64,000 nucleotides of DNA from Posidonia oceanica. Taxonomy: Eukaryota > Streptophyta > Magnoliopsida > Alismatales > Posidoniaceae. The DNA is taken from positions 10,093,001-10,157,000 of the forward strand of contig JAZBRS010000059.1 in the NCBI GenBank assembly GCA_037176725.1, written 5' to 3'. A program made the translations under genes and the position numbers. The notes beneath the pieces were generated by a model. It was not told the origin of the DNA. It searched no databases and saw only the letters and a program-made list of their open reading frames with translations. Within the stretch, counting starts at the first letter, position 1. The number at the start of each line of letters is the position of its first letter. This document shows positions 44,574 through 55,752 of this stretch, in pieces.

Positions 44574-45990
44574 TCAGTCTGTGGCCCCGGCCCCTTCTTG
44601 CTTAGAGGGGCAAGGCCGTAAGTTGCTAAGGAAGCGAGTGAGCTTGCAGATGTGGTCCGAGTCCTCTGCTTTGGTGTCTTCCGTAGAGGTTCCGGGGGAG
44701 TCGCTTGCTTGGATGTCCGGAGGTTGGGGAGTCTAACCTGTGGCCTTGGTCCCTTCTTGCTTTGGGGGACAAGGTCGTAGATTGTTGAAAAGACAGGTGA
44801 GCTCGCAGACAGGATCGGAGTCCTTTGCTTCAGTGCCTTCAGTGGGGGTTCCGGAGGAATCGCTTGCTTGGATGTCTGGAGATAAAGGAACTTCTGAGGA
44901 TGCGGGGAGAGCAGCAGGGACCTCTTCCATGTAGGAGGTTGGTGCTTCTTCCTCGGGCTTCGTCGAAGCGTTGAGGATGGTTGAAACTTCTTCTAGGCAG
45001 GGAGAAGGAGTTGGTGCCGTCTCAGGGTCTGTAAGAGCACCGAGGATGACGGGCTTAGGGGCCTTTGTGGCTGTTGTTGTTGCTGGGAAGTCGGGAACAG
45101 TATCTGATACTTGCTTGTCGTGCACTTGTAGCCTGACTGACATGAAGTGGTTGGCAAGTGACCATGCTAGAGGTTTGCTTGGGTCTGGTTGCCCAAGGTA
45201 CCCTAGTCCGGTACGACTGCGCTCCTTTGGTGTTTCAAGCGCGTCCCTCATTCCTTGTTCCTGGCGGCCAAGTCCTTTCCCCGGGGTATATCCTATCTTG
45301 AGGAGGATCTCCCAAGGCCTTTTCATGTGGTCAGGGTAATCATATTGATTTATATCAATACTCTTGGGAGTGAAGACCTTTTTGACATTGTTTATGGCCT
45401 TGGCAGCTGAGTCCCTGATCAATGGTGCCGGTGTGGTAGTCGGGATTGTTACCAGGTGGACTTCAGCTTCCACCGGCTCATCTCCCCGAATTTTGATGAT
45501 TTTCCCTTGGTAAAGGAACCTCATGTATTGGTGGTGTGGGGAGGTGACTGCCTTGATCTCCTCGATCCATTGGCACCCTAATATGAGCCGATACGAGATT
45601 GGGGCATCGACTACTATGAGCTCTATTTCCATTTGGAGGGGGCCAATGGTAACTTGGATAGTTATCTTTCCCAAGGCTACTTTTTTGTTGTTGTCGTACC
45701 CTGATACAGTTAAGGCTGCTGGGCATAATTGAGATTCGGTTAGCCTAACTAACTGCAGGGTTTCTAGGGAGCATACGTTTAAAGTTGCCTCAGTATCGAC
45801 AAGCACACCAGAAAGTTTGTAACTATTTATTACAATAGTAACACTTAAAGGTAAAGTCCTCCTTTCAGGAGAAGCTAATTCAAAGTCGGTGAAGATAACT
45901 GTGGGCTCCATGAACACGGCAGCGACGACGGTGGCCAGAGCTTCAGCAGGCATGTCCTCTAGTACCTGGGCTTTCTTCAATACCTCCATC
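44574..45990 (-). pseudogene. Tat-C protease-like domain 2, G-patch and duplicated linker
   Basis: The frame 45989-44733 has the strand TLPLSVTIVINSYKLSGVLV ending in DTEAT (Gly to Glu in the active triad), an IGPLQMEIELIVVDAPISYR-type flap region and LILGCQWI, then the G-patch (WEILLKIGYTPGKGLGRQEQGM) near 45300-45190, then an acidic Pro/Ser/Thr linker. At 44733 a TAG interrupts the frame, which then goes on to 44574 through a second copy of the last 51 codons (DIQASDS, DPVCELT-like, LRPCP.KQEG). The duplication is in frame. Confidence 0.75.
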
Positions 45991-47396
45991 AGGATGTCCC
46001 GGTGCTTCTCCGAGGCTCTGATCAGCTCGTAGATGGAGATCTTTGCTTGTGTTTTTCTGAGCTGCTCTAGGACGTCGAAGGTGCCTTCTACCCTCCGGGG
46101 TATGTGGAACTCCAGTTGAGGCGGGGAAGTGGTTGGTTCTACATTAGGCGGAGGCAGTGCGACTTGGTTGGAGATCTGCCCGGTTCTTGTGATGGGGGCC
46201 TGCTGAGCCTAGTTGTGTTCTCCCTTGGCGTGGCCGGACTTGAGCAGAGACAGAGGTTTCCTGAGAAGAGACTGCCCCTGGTTTATGGGCAGTTGAGATG
46301 AGTTCAACAATGTAGGCCTCTGGATCTAGGTATACCCTTGGGCTGCTTGATTATCGGTGAGCTGCTGGAATCCTTGGATACTTGGGACTTCATCGTCCCC
46401 GTCATCAATCCAGCCGCTTGTGCCATTTGGTGCTGGGTCTCCCATGTGGAATCCTGCCAGATAAGGTCCCTAGATCATTTCCAGGGTTGTTTCATGGTCC
46501 GCCTGGATGGTGATCATCTCGCCTTGGAACTTGAATTTTAATAGCTGGTGCGTCGGGGGCGCAACTGCACATATTTCCGTCAACCAAGTTCTCCCGAGGA
46601 TCAACGGTTCTGCTAGGTCACATTCTACCACCATGACCTTGGTAACGCTGGTGAGGGGACTGATGGTAATTGCGAGCTGAACTGTCCCTATCACCTCTGT
46701 CTGGATATTATTAAAGCCCTTGCAGAAGATCTTCTCCCTGGTGATATCCTCTTCTTCGACATCGAGGTAGTCGAGTGTGTTCAGAGAGCACGCACTACGA
46801 CTAGCCCCTGTGTCTACAAGTATGCCGGGGAGGAGGTAGCCGTTGACCTCTACAGTGATCACCAAAGGCCAGAGCCGTTTCTCCGGAGTGGGTAGTTCTG
46901 AGTCCTTGAAGACTATATTTCTCCGCTCATACTCCTTGATAATTTTCTGGGCTATCTCGAAGGGATCTGTCCTGGCATTTTGTTCTTGGGATTGGCCTTC
47001 CCCTGGGAGGAAATTGAAGCACCTGAGGAGCTCGAGGTCATCCTCCTTGCCTTCTTCGTCTTGTGTTGTCTCTATCGGGAATTCCCATTCTATTGATCCC
47101 TGTTCAGAGCACACCTCGACATCATTGCTTTCTGCAATGGAAGAAGTCGGTTCTGATTCTGATTCAATTAGGCACATGGTGACGGTCTTGGCTTCAGGTG
47201 GGTTGTCTTCTGTCTCCAGGTGTGCCACTGGGTGATTAGGCAGAGAGTTCTGGTATATCTGCAACTTGTGCTGTCCCGTCCTAGCCTCTTTCAATCTGTC
47301 CTTGAGGGCTGACCACATTATTTCTCCCTTATCATTTAGATCGTATATTCGATCTTTTAACACATAACATTCCTCAAGTGTGTGCCCGTTTTTCTA
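45991..47396 (-). pseudogene. Tat-C gag end, zinc-knuckle region and protease-like domain 1
   Basis: A zinc-knuckle variant Y-C-A-Y-H..GHTLEEC is split by a TAG at 47394-47396. The frame 47363-46470 then shows an acidic spacer, LWPLVITVEVNGYLLPGILV with an intact DTGAS active site near 46810, FCKGFNNIQTEVIGTVQLAITI, and PLILGRTWL, the retropepsin signature. After HQLLKFKFQGEMITI a TAG at 46470 ends it. The same frame runs on, with further TAGs at 46326 and 46209, to protease-like domain 2. This domain is the more intact of the two. Confidence 0.75.
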
Positions 47397-49161
47397 GTGG
47401 TAGGCACAGTACTTGGTCATGTTTGCGTTGGGAGCATTCGGTTTTGGCACTGGGAGTTGTAAGTCCCCACTTTCGATCAGCATCCTGAAGATGTCTAGGA
47501 TCGTCTCTGGAAGTGGTGGGTAGCTTTGTCTCCTTGGTCCTCTAGGTGCCTGTGGAGGAGAAACATTGTGGTAGTCCCTCTGCCCTTGCAGTGGTGCTTT
47601 GTACTGACCACTGTTCTGCCCCTATTGAGCATTTACCGGGGGGTTAAGGTGCTGGGGTTGGAACTGTTGAAATGGCTACCTCTGTGGTTCCACTTGATAT
47701 TGAGGCTGCTAAAAGGGCTGCCCTTTCCATCCCCTCTGATGCTGCGTGGTTAGTTGTGCTATGTTGCCAGTGACACCTTCTATGGTATGTCCCGCAGTCT
47801 TCTTCCGGCTTTTTGCTTCGAGCTCCAGGAATGGTAGCTCTTCTCTGTTCCGCATCACCTTGGCGGCCCGCTCATATAACTGTGGATAGGTGTGGAAGTC
47901 ACCTACCAACAGTCCAACTCTGAGTGCTCCTGTGGTGTTTCTTGCGATTATTTCCACAGCTTGGCCTTCAGGTATGTAGCATTCTGATCTAGCGGCCATG
48001 TCCCTCCACCGGCTAGCAAAGGTGACGAGTCCTCATTTGACCTCATCCTCTTAGCTGTGAGGTCGCCCGCAGTGGGTTTGTGTGGCACCCGGTGACTGTA
48101 TTGATTTAGGAATTTTTCCTTAATTATCCTAAAATCCTGGAGATCATAGGAAGTCAGGGTGTCAAACCACTTTAAGGCTTCTCCCTCAAGCGTCTTGAAG
48201 AAAAGGTATGCAATGAGCCCGGCGTCATAACGGTATGGTAGAGTATCTATAGTGAAGGCAGCTATGTGGTTCCTAGGATCCTCTGTACCGTTATATCTCC
48301 TCATTTTTGGCATTTTAAACCCTGGGGGAAGGGCAAAGTGAGGGAACTTGGAGATGTCGTAGCCAATGAGCGTCTTGGAAGTGACCCTGACCTCTGTTAA
48401 GGCTTCGGCAATCATCCTCTTAAGATCAGTCCCTGGTGCGGCGTAATGCCCCTGGCTCGGGTGTTGATGTGTTGGTGGGAATGGTGGTAGCGATGGGTTA
48501 TGTGGTGGATGGAAGAATGATGATTGGGGTCGTGTAGGTAGTAAGGTGTGTTAACAGGAGATTGTTGTGGATGGAAGAATGGTGGTGGAGGTGGAGTGGG
48601 GTAGTATGGCGTGTTAGCGGGAGGTTGTGGTAGGTATAGGGTTGCGTATGGTGGAGTTGGGTGGATATAAGGGTAGGTGGGCGTCGGGTAGTATGGTGGA
48701 TAGGGGCCTTGGTTAGGGAAGGTAGGGTTAGGTGTGGCGTGCGTGTAGACGGGCGTATGGAATAGGTGGTTGTGGTGTTCTTGGAGGGTGGAGGTTTGTG
48801 GGTTTGTGTGCGTGAAATGTTGTTGTTGAGCCAGGGATTGCCGGACCTCATAGGTCTCCTCCTCAATTGGGTAGGAAGTAGTCACAATGGGAGGCACAAC
48901 GTTAGAAGTTGCCTCGGGATGCGTGAACTCGGGCGGGATGTCTATTGTTCGGGACTGATCCGCCTCCCCTCCTTCTTCGTTTGTATCAGTGTGGTAATCG
49001 AAGGGGATGGAGGCGTGTAGGAATTTTCGCTGGCCAGTGGCTAGTGAGAAGCCAAGGGTTCCTGGCCCTTCCATTTGTGAGGCTGAGCCTCTGAAGAAAG
49101 ACCCGTCCGGGCCTTGGCCTTGCTGTGCCATGGAGGTAGAGGTAGTGCTCATGCGCTCCAT
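47397..49161 (-). pseudogene. Tat-C gag (frameshifted)
   Basis: The likely start is near 49161 (MERMSTTSTSMAQQ). The N-terminal part to 48412 is Pro/Tyr/His-rich (repeats of TPYYPTPPPPPFFHPQQ type). The gag core is at 48415-47948 (FPHFALPPGFKMPKMRRYNGTEDPRNHI, GEALKWFDTLTSYDLQDF), broken by a frameshift near 48030 and continuing at 47999-47709 (YERAAKVMRNREELPFLELE). The tail is Gln/Pro-rich with three TAGs at 47709, 47676 and 47622, all in the frame of the zinc knuckle and protease-like domain 1. Confidence 0.85.
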
Positions 49162-50540
49162 TGTTCTTTTCTTTTTTTGTATTTTTTTCTCTTTCTTTTT
49201 TTTCTCTTTTTTCTTTTTTTCTTTTTCTCTTTTTTCTCTTTTGTTTCTTCTTTTTTTTTTGCTTTTGTTTTTCTAGACTATTACAGGAGATAAAAAAAGA
49301 AATTACAGACTCAATGAACACTAATTAATACAGACTCGATAGAATTTGAAAAGAAAAATAACAGAAATGGAAACAGTCTGTGCTTATAATCCTGTGATTA
49401 GTAGCGTGCCTAATCCCTGCAAACAATGCACTGAATCGTAATCCCCAGCTAGTCGCCTGTTTTACAGGCGGCCTGACAAGTCGTCAATTTCACCGGCAGC
49501 TCAGCGAGGCGCTTCCTGAACTGGCGGCTGTGCCCCTGGTTCAGTCAGCAAACCAGGTCTGTCTTGGACAGACCACGCAATCAGTGAAGAAGGAAAACGA
49601 GAGCAGGTTTCGAACAATGCGTTGGTTTTACTTGTTTAGGTGTTTAATTAATGGATCGATTAATTACACCTGCATGGGTCACAAGCAACTTGGATTGGTT
49701 GGCTTTAAGGTACTCCTCCTTGACCTTCGCTAGGGTCCACTAAGAGGGGCCTAGATGGGGGGCTTGTCTCTCTAAAGAGGGACCCTCCACCTAGGATTCT
49801 GTCCTTAGGCTCGGCACTTAACAAACCATAAAGCAATAAAAAACACAGAGTACTAAGGTGTAAAGTATCTACCAAGTTCCACTATTGGCTCAGAGAGAAA
49901 GAGAAGGCAACAACAATACTTGGGACACCTTGAGATCTTGATCTAACTATTGCAGCTAACACTGAGTATGGGAGAGCGACTTGCACTGGCCCGAGTTCGC
50001 TCAGGTTAACTGTTCTAGTTAGAGGAAGACTTCCTCAAGGGACTTCCACTTTAATACAAAACAACTAGTTTCCACCTTAAGGGTGGACACAAGTAAAGCT
50101 AGAAACCGTTAAAAAACTAGAATACAGTGGACATGGGAAGTTTGTTTTTAATTTTTAGTGCTACTTGAGATCTAAAAACACAACACAAAGTACAAAAAAA
50201 AACTAAGAGGTCTGCAATAAAAAACCAGACTGAGGGAGGCGCCTGCTTAAACGGCGTCTATTTCAGTCGCCCTCGGGAGGAGCGACTCAGACAGACGCTG
50301 CTTGTACTGGCGGTTCGCAGCACAGTCTCCTAACCTCAGTAAAATAGCCCCAGCTGCTGGAGCTTGGGATTTCACTGACGTTAGAAATAGAGGTAGAGAA
50401 AAAACAGAAAAGGTTCGGGATATCGTGAAAACCTAAGCGCACGATTATTCGAACCTAAAAAACTACTCCTAAATCTATGAGGATAATGGAAAGAAGGGGA
50501 GGAATTGACTCACGTAGCATGGGGGTTGGCTAAAGCCAAG
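49162..50540 (-). other. Tat-C 5' leader: purine-rich tract and six dyads
   Basis: About 1.4 kb between primer site and gag. The RNA strand is purine-rich just upstream of the start (49164-49275), as in Tat-A. Dyads lie at 49452-49472, 49480-49500 and 49508-49528 (28 bp apart) and at 50238-50258, 50266-50286 and 50294-50314 (28 bp apart). No gene is supported. Confidence 0.65.
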
Positions 50541-50557
50541 TCCCACCGTGATCGCCA
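50541..50557 (-). promoter_or_regulatory. Primer binding site of Tat-C
   Basis: Minus-strand TGGCGATCACGGTGGGA, identical to that of Tat-A, lies seven bases from the LTR end. Probably complementary to a tRNA-Arg. Confidence 0.75.
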
Positions 50558-50564
50558 CTTAATT

Positions 50565-52098
50565 TGTAGATGTGGAATTGGGAGGGTGTTTAAGGAGATG
50601 TCAGCGCTTCCACGACGTCGACAACCTTTATTGTGATCGCCACTCGTCTCTAGGCAGACAAGACACCTGGGGGGAGATTATGATGATGCGGGTCCTCGAA
50701 CCACTAGATCGACGGCAAGGTGTCGTCTAGCAGCTTCCTCGTGCTGCGTGAGTTCCTTCCTTTACTTCAAAACAAAATGACATAAATTAGCTTCGGTGTA
50801 GTATCAATAACAGAGGTGAGTGAAACGACATGACTAAAAGAAAGTAAATACTGACCGGGGTTTGTTCCCCGTATGCATATGCTATGATTCTATACTAAGG
50901 AATGTAAAGAGATGTAGTAAGAAACTAGATTGGAAGAAGATACTCCCTTTCACCCTTATGCTGTGTGCAATGAGGTTGGAAGGAAGCACGGTCGGAGCTC
51001 CAGCGTAGCTGAGGATTCCCAGATTGGAGGTAGAAGCTCAGGTTGGTAGCCTATTGGGGAGAGGAGGTAGTGTTTCTGGATTGGAAAACTAGCTCTCTGG
51101 AGGTGGCTCACAACTAACAGGGCTCTATCTCTTCTGGAAGTTCCTCTCTGGGGGGGATTTCTCTTTCTAAAATTCCAACCCTCAAACCACCGGCTTAGGG
51201 GGTCTATTTATAGACTCTAGGGGTGTAGGGACGGTTGGAGTTCAGAAAATTCTAGAAAAATGGCAGTTGGTTTGAGTCGCCGGTTGGAGTGGCGCCTAAA
51301 CCTAGCAACCGCTTGGTCAAAGTGTGGGACGACCCGAAAACGAGGCCACGACTTTTAGTCGCCGCATGAGCTGGCGCCTAACGGTCGAGGGGGAGTGGGA
51401 AATAACTGTGGAAAAGCGGTTCGAAAGGAGCCACGATCGCTAGTCGTCGCATAGAGTGACGCCTGACGGTCAAATATCGTGGAAAGACCGAGGCAGTTCC
51501 ACAACCGTTCAGACACCTGATGAGCTGGCACTTGAGAGTTGAGGGGATAGTGGGGCACAACCGCTGCCCATGATCGCCCAGTCGCCTATTCAGTTGACGT
51601 CCACATGGGTCACCTCCTGAGATGGCTTCTGACTGAGCCGCCTCCTTGGTTGGCTGCTAGTGTAGTCGGTTGGGAAATGGGCGACAGTTGTAGTCGCCGC
51701 CTTAGGTGGCTACTATGTGAGTCGCCTCCCCAAATGGCTACTAACTTGCCTAGGTCGTTTTTAGCTCTTTTCCTGGGTTTTTGCCAGAGGAAACAAGATG
51801 GGAGGCTGGGAAACTACAGATAGCCTATGAAATCAAGGAAGCATCTCTGTTAACTCAACTCCAATCTTAAATCTGAGTTGAAGTGAAGGATACCTAGGGT
51901 ACTTGGCCTTGTCATGAGCCCGAGCGAGTTAGCTCTGCTACAGCCAACAACCTAAGTCTAGGTAGGGTCTAGTGATACTTTGAAGAAGTCAAGGAGTATC
52001 TGGAAGATGTGTTATCAAACTCAGGCATGAGATTTGGGGCGCCTCAAGGTTTCTACCCTCAAAAGAACTCTTAGAAATGCGAAAATAGGATATCTACA
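50565..52098 (-). repeat. 5' LTR of Tat-C (1534 bp)
   Basis: Direct partner of 29925-31458 with the same ends. Contains the sense TATA box at 51205-51212 and the dyad cluster at 51276-51741. About 54 differences from the other LTR, dense at about 51420-51720. Confidence 0.95.
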
Positions 52099-52420
52099 GC
52101 GTTCTCAAGCCCGACTTCTTCAATTGAAGTTCGAACTTCAAACAGTCAAAAAGGGCAATCTTTCCATGTCTGATTACATTGCCCATGTTACCTCTCTTGC
52201 AGATAATCTGGCTATTGTTGGCACTTCCCTATCTGATGAAGAGATGTCTCTTTATCTTCTTGGTGGACTTAGTCAAGAAGAGGCCATCATCACTAGTCTC
52301 ACCACTCAGGCCTCCTCCATTCCTTTGACGGATATTCAGAACATGCTTCTTAACTATGAGGTACGTCTCAACAAGTACTCTCAGCCAGTTGTTCATTTTG
52401 CTTTCAGTAATGCATCTTGA
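52099..52420 (+). pseudogene. Copia gag, C-terminal part
   Basis: Continues the gag frame cut at 29924: QARLLQLKFELQTVKKGNLS, then SDYIAHVTSLADNL, and GLSQEEAIITSLTT. The frame ends at a TGA (52418-52420) before the Gly/Arg-rich and zinc-knuckle region (GGRGGRGRGQSPSGRG, CQICNKSDHSA), where a frameshift follows. The TGA probably replaces a Gly or Arg codon. Not functional. Confidence 0.85.
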
Positions 52421-52920
52421 GGAGGTCGTGGTGGCCGTGGACGAGGCCAATCGCCAAGTGGTCGTGGTAATCGACTTAGAATACAATGCCAGATATGTAA
52501 CAAAAGTGATCATTCTGCACAATTGCTTCAAAATAGTTGGATGTTTAGACTTTCACTCCTACCAAGTCTCCTCCCAACGCAAATTTTGTTTACAAAGGGG
52601 AGACAATTCCTGATAATACCTTTTGGTATCCTGATTCGGGTGCAATGCACCATGTTACTAATGATTTGAATAATCTCTCCATAAGCACTCCCTATGCAGG
52701 CACCGATATTCTCACTGTTGGTAATGGAAATCAATTGCCAATTACTCATACAGGAACTGTTGCTGTGGCTGTCGATAATGGTAAAGCCTTGTTAAATGAT
52801 ACTTTGGTTGTGCCAGGAATTACCAAAAATCTATTATATGTTTACCGATTTTGCAACGACAATCCCCTAAATATTGAATTTGATGATATTGGCTTTCTCA
52901 TCAAGGATTGGTGAACATAG
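52421..52920 (+). pseudogene. Copia zinc knuckle and protease (broken)
   Basis: A zinc knuckle near 52485-52530 has lost its last Cys by a frameshift. The protease at about 52620-52900 has the active site DSGA (WYPDSGAMHHVTNDL), followed by the LTVGNGNQLPITHTGT strand, LNDTLVVPGITKNLLYV, and the DNPLNIEFDD stretch. It cuts the polyprotein. A TGA at 52912 separates it from integrase. Confidence 0.85.
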
Positions 52921-53991
52921 CGACCAGTGCAGCGGGGCCTTGCTAGAAGATCACTTTACCAATTGTCTTCGCAGTTTTCAGGACTGCAAGCTTTATCAGC
53001 TATAAGAGCTTCTATGGATACATGGCATATGCGTTTGGGTCATCCCCATACCCAACGCGCACTTTCCATCGTTGCTGCCAATCAATTGCCAATAAATGGT
53101 AGTCAATTAAATTTCTGTAATGCCTGCTGTTATGGAAAACTTCATAAACTTCCTTTTCAGCTTAGTACCTCTACTGAGTATGAGCCATTATCATTAATCT
53201 TTACTGATATTTGGGGCCCAAGTCCTATTGCTTCTAAATCTGGTTGTCGCTACTACATTCATTTTATTGATGCCAGCACACGTTACACTTGGCTATATCC
53301 TTTAAACAGCAAATCTGAAGCTCTCCCAACCTTTATCAAATTCAAAACACAAATTGAGAAACGTTTAGGGAAGAATATTAAAACATTGCAAAGTGATAAT
53401 GGGGGTGAATATATTGCATTCCGAAATTTCCTTCAATCTAATGGCATTGAACATCGATTCTCTTGTCCTCATACCCATGAACAAAATGGGATGGCAAAGC
53501 GAAAACATAGACATATCGTTGATACGGGGCTTTCTCTATTAGCTCATGCAAATCTATCCAAAGATTTTTGGCCCGAAGCATTCCAGACGGCAGTATATTT
53601 AATCAATCGATTACCAATATCTCAATCTCAGCACATCAATCCTCTTGAAGCTCTCTTCAAATCAAAACCAGATTATGATTTTCTCCGGGTCTTTGGGTGT
53701 CGGTGCTACCCAAATCTGCGACCATATCTCACAAATAAGTTTAACTTCTGCACCACGCCTTGTATTTTCCTTGGATATGCAACAACTCAAAAAGGCTATC
53801 TATGTTATTCACTGGATCACTGCAGGGTTTATATTTCTCGTGATGTCATATTCAATGAAGCAAATTTTTCATTGAATACCAAACTGGACCATCCCAACAC
53901 CATATCAGTACAGGAAGATGTGCACAATACCGGTCCGATGCCGATTATTTTACCTTGCAACTCTCCTACAGAAATTAGCCAGATGCATTAA
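52921..53991 (+). pseudogene. Copia integrase
   Basis: A 354-codon open stretch. It has the zinc-binding region (WHMRLGHPHTQR, FCNACCYGKLHKLPF) and the DDE core: D in FTDIWGPSP, D in LQSDNGGEY, E in HEQNGMAKRKHR, where relatives have an acidic residue in place of the first K. The DYDFLRVFGCRCYPNLRPY and VYISRDVIFNE C-terminal segments follow. A frameshift after about 53975 ends it. The region 53992-54263, in other frames, is the link to RT. Confidence 0.9.
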
Positions 53992-55745
53992 CAAATAATG
54001 ACCAAAATGGTCATGATCATGTTCCAACTGCGTCTAATGAGCTCAGTTCCTCCACAACAGGAGAAAGCATCAACGACTCCACGTCATCTATTGAGCATAT
54101 TTCTACTGAAAATGATTCTAATGCACAAGATTGTCGACCTATTTCTAGAGCATCAAGAGGAATATACAAACCCAACCCAAAATATGCACTCAATGTACAA
54201 GGCTATCATGATACACCTGGCAATGTTACTCAAGTTCTTAGTGATCCTAAGTGGAAGCAAGCAATGCAAGAAGAGTATGAAGCATTAATCAAGAATTCAA
54301 CATGGTGCTTGGTTCCTCGACCGCCACATGCTAATATTATTGGGAGCAAATGGGTATACAAGGTTAAAGAGAAACAAGATGGATCAGTTGAACGATTCAA
54401 GGCAAGGCTTGTTGCTCAAGGTTTCGCCCAAAAGTATGGAGTCGACTATAGAGAAATCTTTAGTCTGGTTATTAAACCGGTCACCATTAGAGTGCTCCTT
54501 AGTCATGCCTTCAATAGTGGTTGGAATATGCGTCAGTTAGATGTATCAAACGCATTTCTTCATGGGGAATTGACTGAAGACATCTATATGCATCAACCTC
54601 TAGGATTTCTTAATCAGAAATTCCCAAAACATGTCTGCAAACTTCAGAAATTGCTATATGGGCTAAAACAGGCCCCTAGAGCATGGTTCAATCACCTCAA
54701 GAGCTTTCTACATACTGTTGGGTTTCAAGAATCCAAATGTGATGCTTCATTATTCATCAAACATCATAAAAATTCGGTCACTTATGTTCTAATATATGTT
54801 GACGATATTATTGTGACCAGTTCATCTTCCCAAACTATCCAAGATACAATTGATTCCTTAGCAAGAACGTTTGCTCTAAAGGACCTAGGTGATCTCCACT
54901 ATTTCCTTGGAGTTGAAGTCAAGCGGACCAAAGATGTTTTGCATCTCTCTCAATCCAAATATTTAGTTGATCTTTTGAAGAAATTTAAACTTGATGGAAT
55001 TAAACCGTGCAAAACTCCTATAGGGGCAACTACCAAACTCACTCAAGCTGATGGAGAGGTGTTGAAAAATCCTACAGAATATCGTAGTTTGGTTGGAGCA
55101 CTCCAATATTTATGCATCACAAGACCCAATATATCTTATTCTGTCAATAAGGTATGTCAATTTCTGAAGTTTCCTACTAGTGAGCATTTCAAGGCAGCTA
55201 AGAGGATCGTTCGATATCTAAAGCAAATAGTGAATCATGGTCTACGTTATTGGCATACAAGTTCACCACTATTGCAAGCCTTCAACGATGCAGATTGGGG
55301 AGGAGATCTAGATGATCGGTGGTCTCAAACTGGATATTGTGTATTTTTTGGGAAAAATCTCATCTCTTGGAGCTCTCGTAAACAGCATGCTGTTTCTAGA
55401 TCGAGCACTGAAGCAAAATCTCGTGCTCTTGTTCTTGCAGCTTGTGAGATATTATGGTTGCAGTTCTTATTTCGTGAGCTTCATATACCATATGTTACAC
55501 CTACTCTATGGTGTGATAATGTCAGTGCTATACACCTTGCCGCCAATCCTATATTTCATTCCCGTTCAAAACATTTTGAGATAGATTTACATTTTCTTCG
55601 AGATCATATGAGGCAACATAATTTTCAGATACGATATGTCAGATCTGCTAAACAAATTGATGATTCTCTCACAAAGCCAGGCCAGTCACAAGCTTTCTCC
55701 AACTTTTGCTCCAAGCTGTCTCTAGGTATCCCACCGTCAGCTTGA
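53992..55745 (+). pseudogene. Copia reverse transcriptase and RNase H
   Basis: After a frameshifted linker, a 493-codon frame from 54264 holds the RVT_2 type RT: NIIGSKWVYKVKEKQDGSVE, FKARLVAQGFAQKYGVDY, QLDVSNAFLHGELTEDIYM, LYGLKQAPRAWF and the active site LIYVDDIIV. RNase H follows (DADWGGDLDDRWSQTGY, SSTEAKSRAL, LWCDNVSAIHLAANPIFH). The frame is complete to the stop at 55743-55745. It is the best-kept part of the element, though it lacks an intact upstream polyprotein. Confidence 0.9.
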
Positions 55746-55752
55746 GGGGGCA

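Larger units (their letters stand above)
29925..52098 (-). mobile_element. Tat-C: 22.2-kb Tat-clade retrotransposon with two antisense genes
   Basis: Two direct 1534-bp LTRs (29925-31458 and 50565-52098) bound it. It lies in the copia gag with flanks gcgct and gcgtt, a 5-bp target duplication with one change. On the minus strand: primer site, leader, gag, protease-like domains 1 and 2, G-patch, linker, spacer, RT, RNase H, second RNase H, integrase. On the plus strand, between pol and the 3' LTR, are two PMD genes. By hand I count about 54 differences between the LTRs (about 3.5%), mostly transitions. Confidence 0.95.

Noticed and set aside
48986..49321. Lys-rich minus-strand ORF upstream of Tat-C gag
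   Set aside because: Reading of the purine-rich leader tract in another frame.
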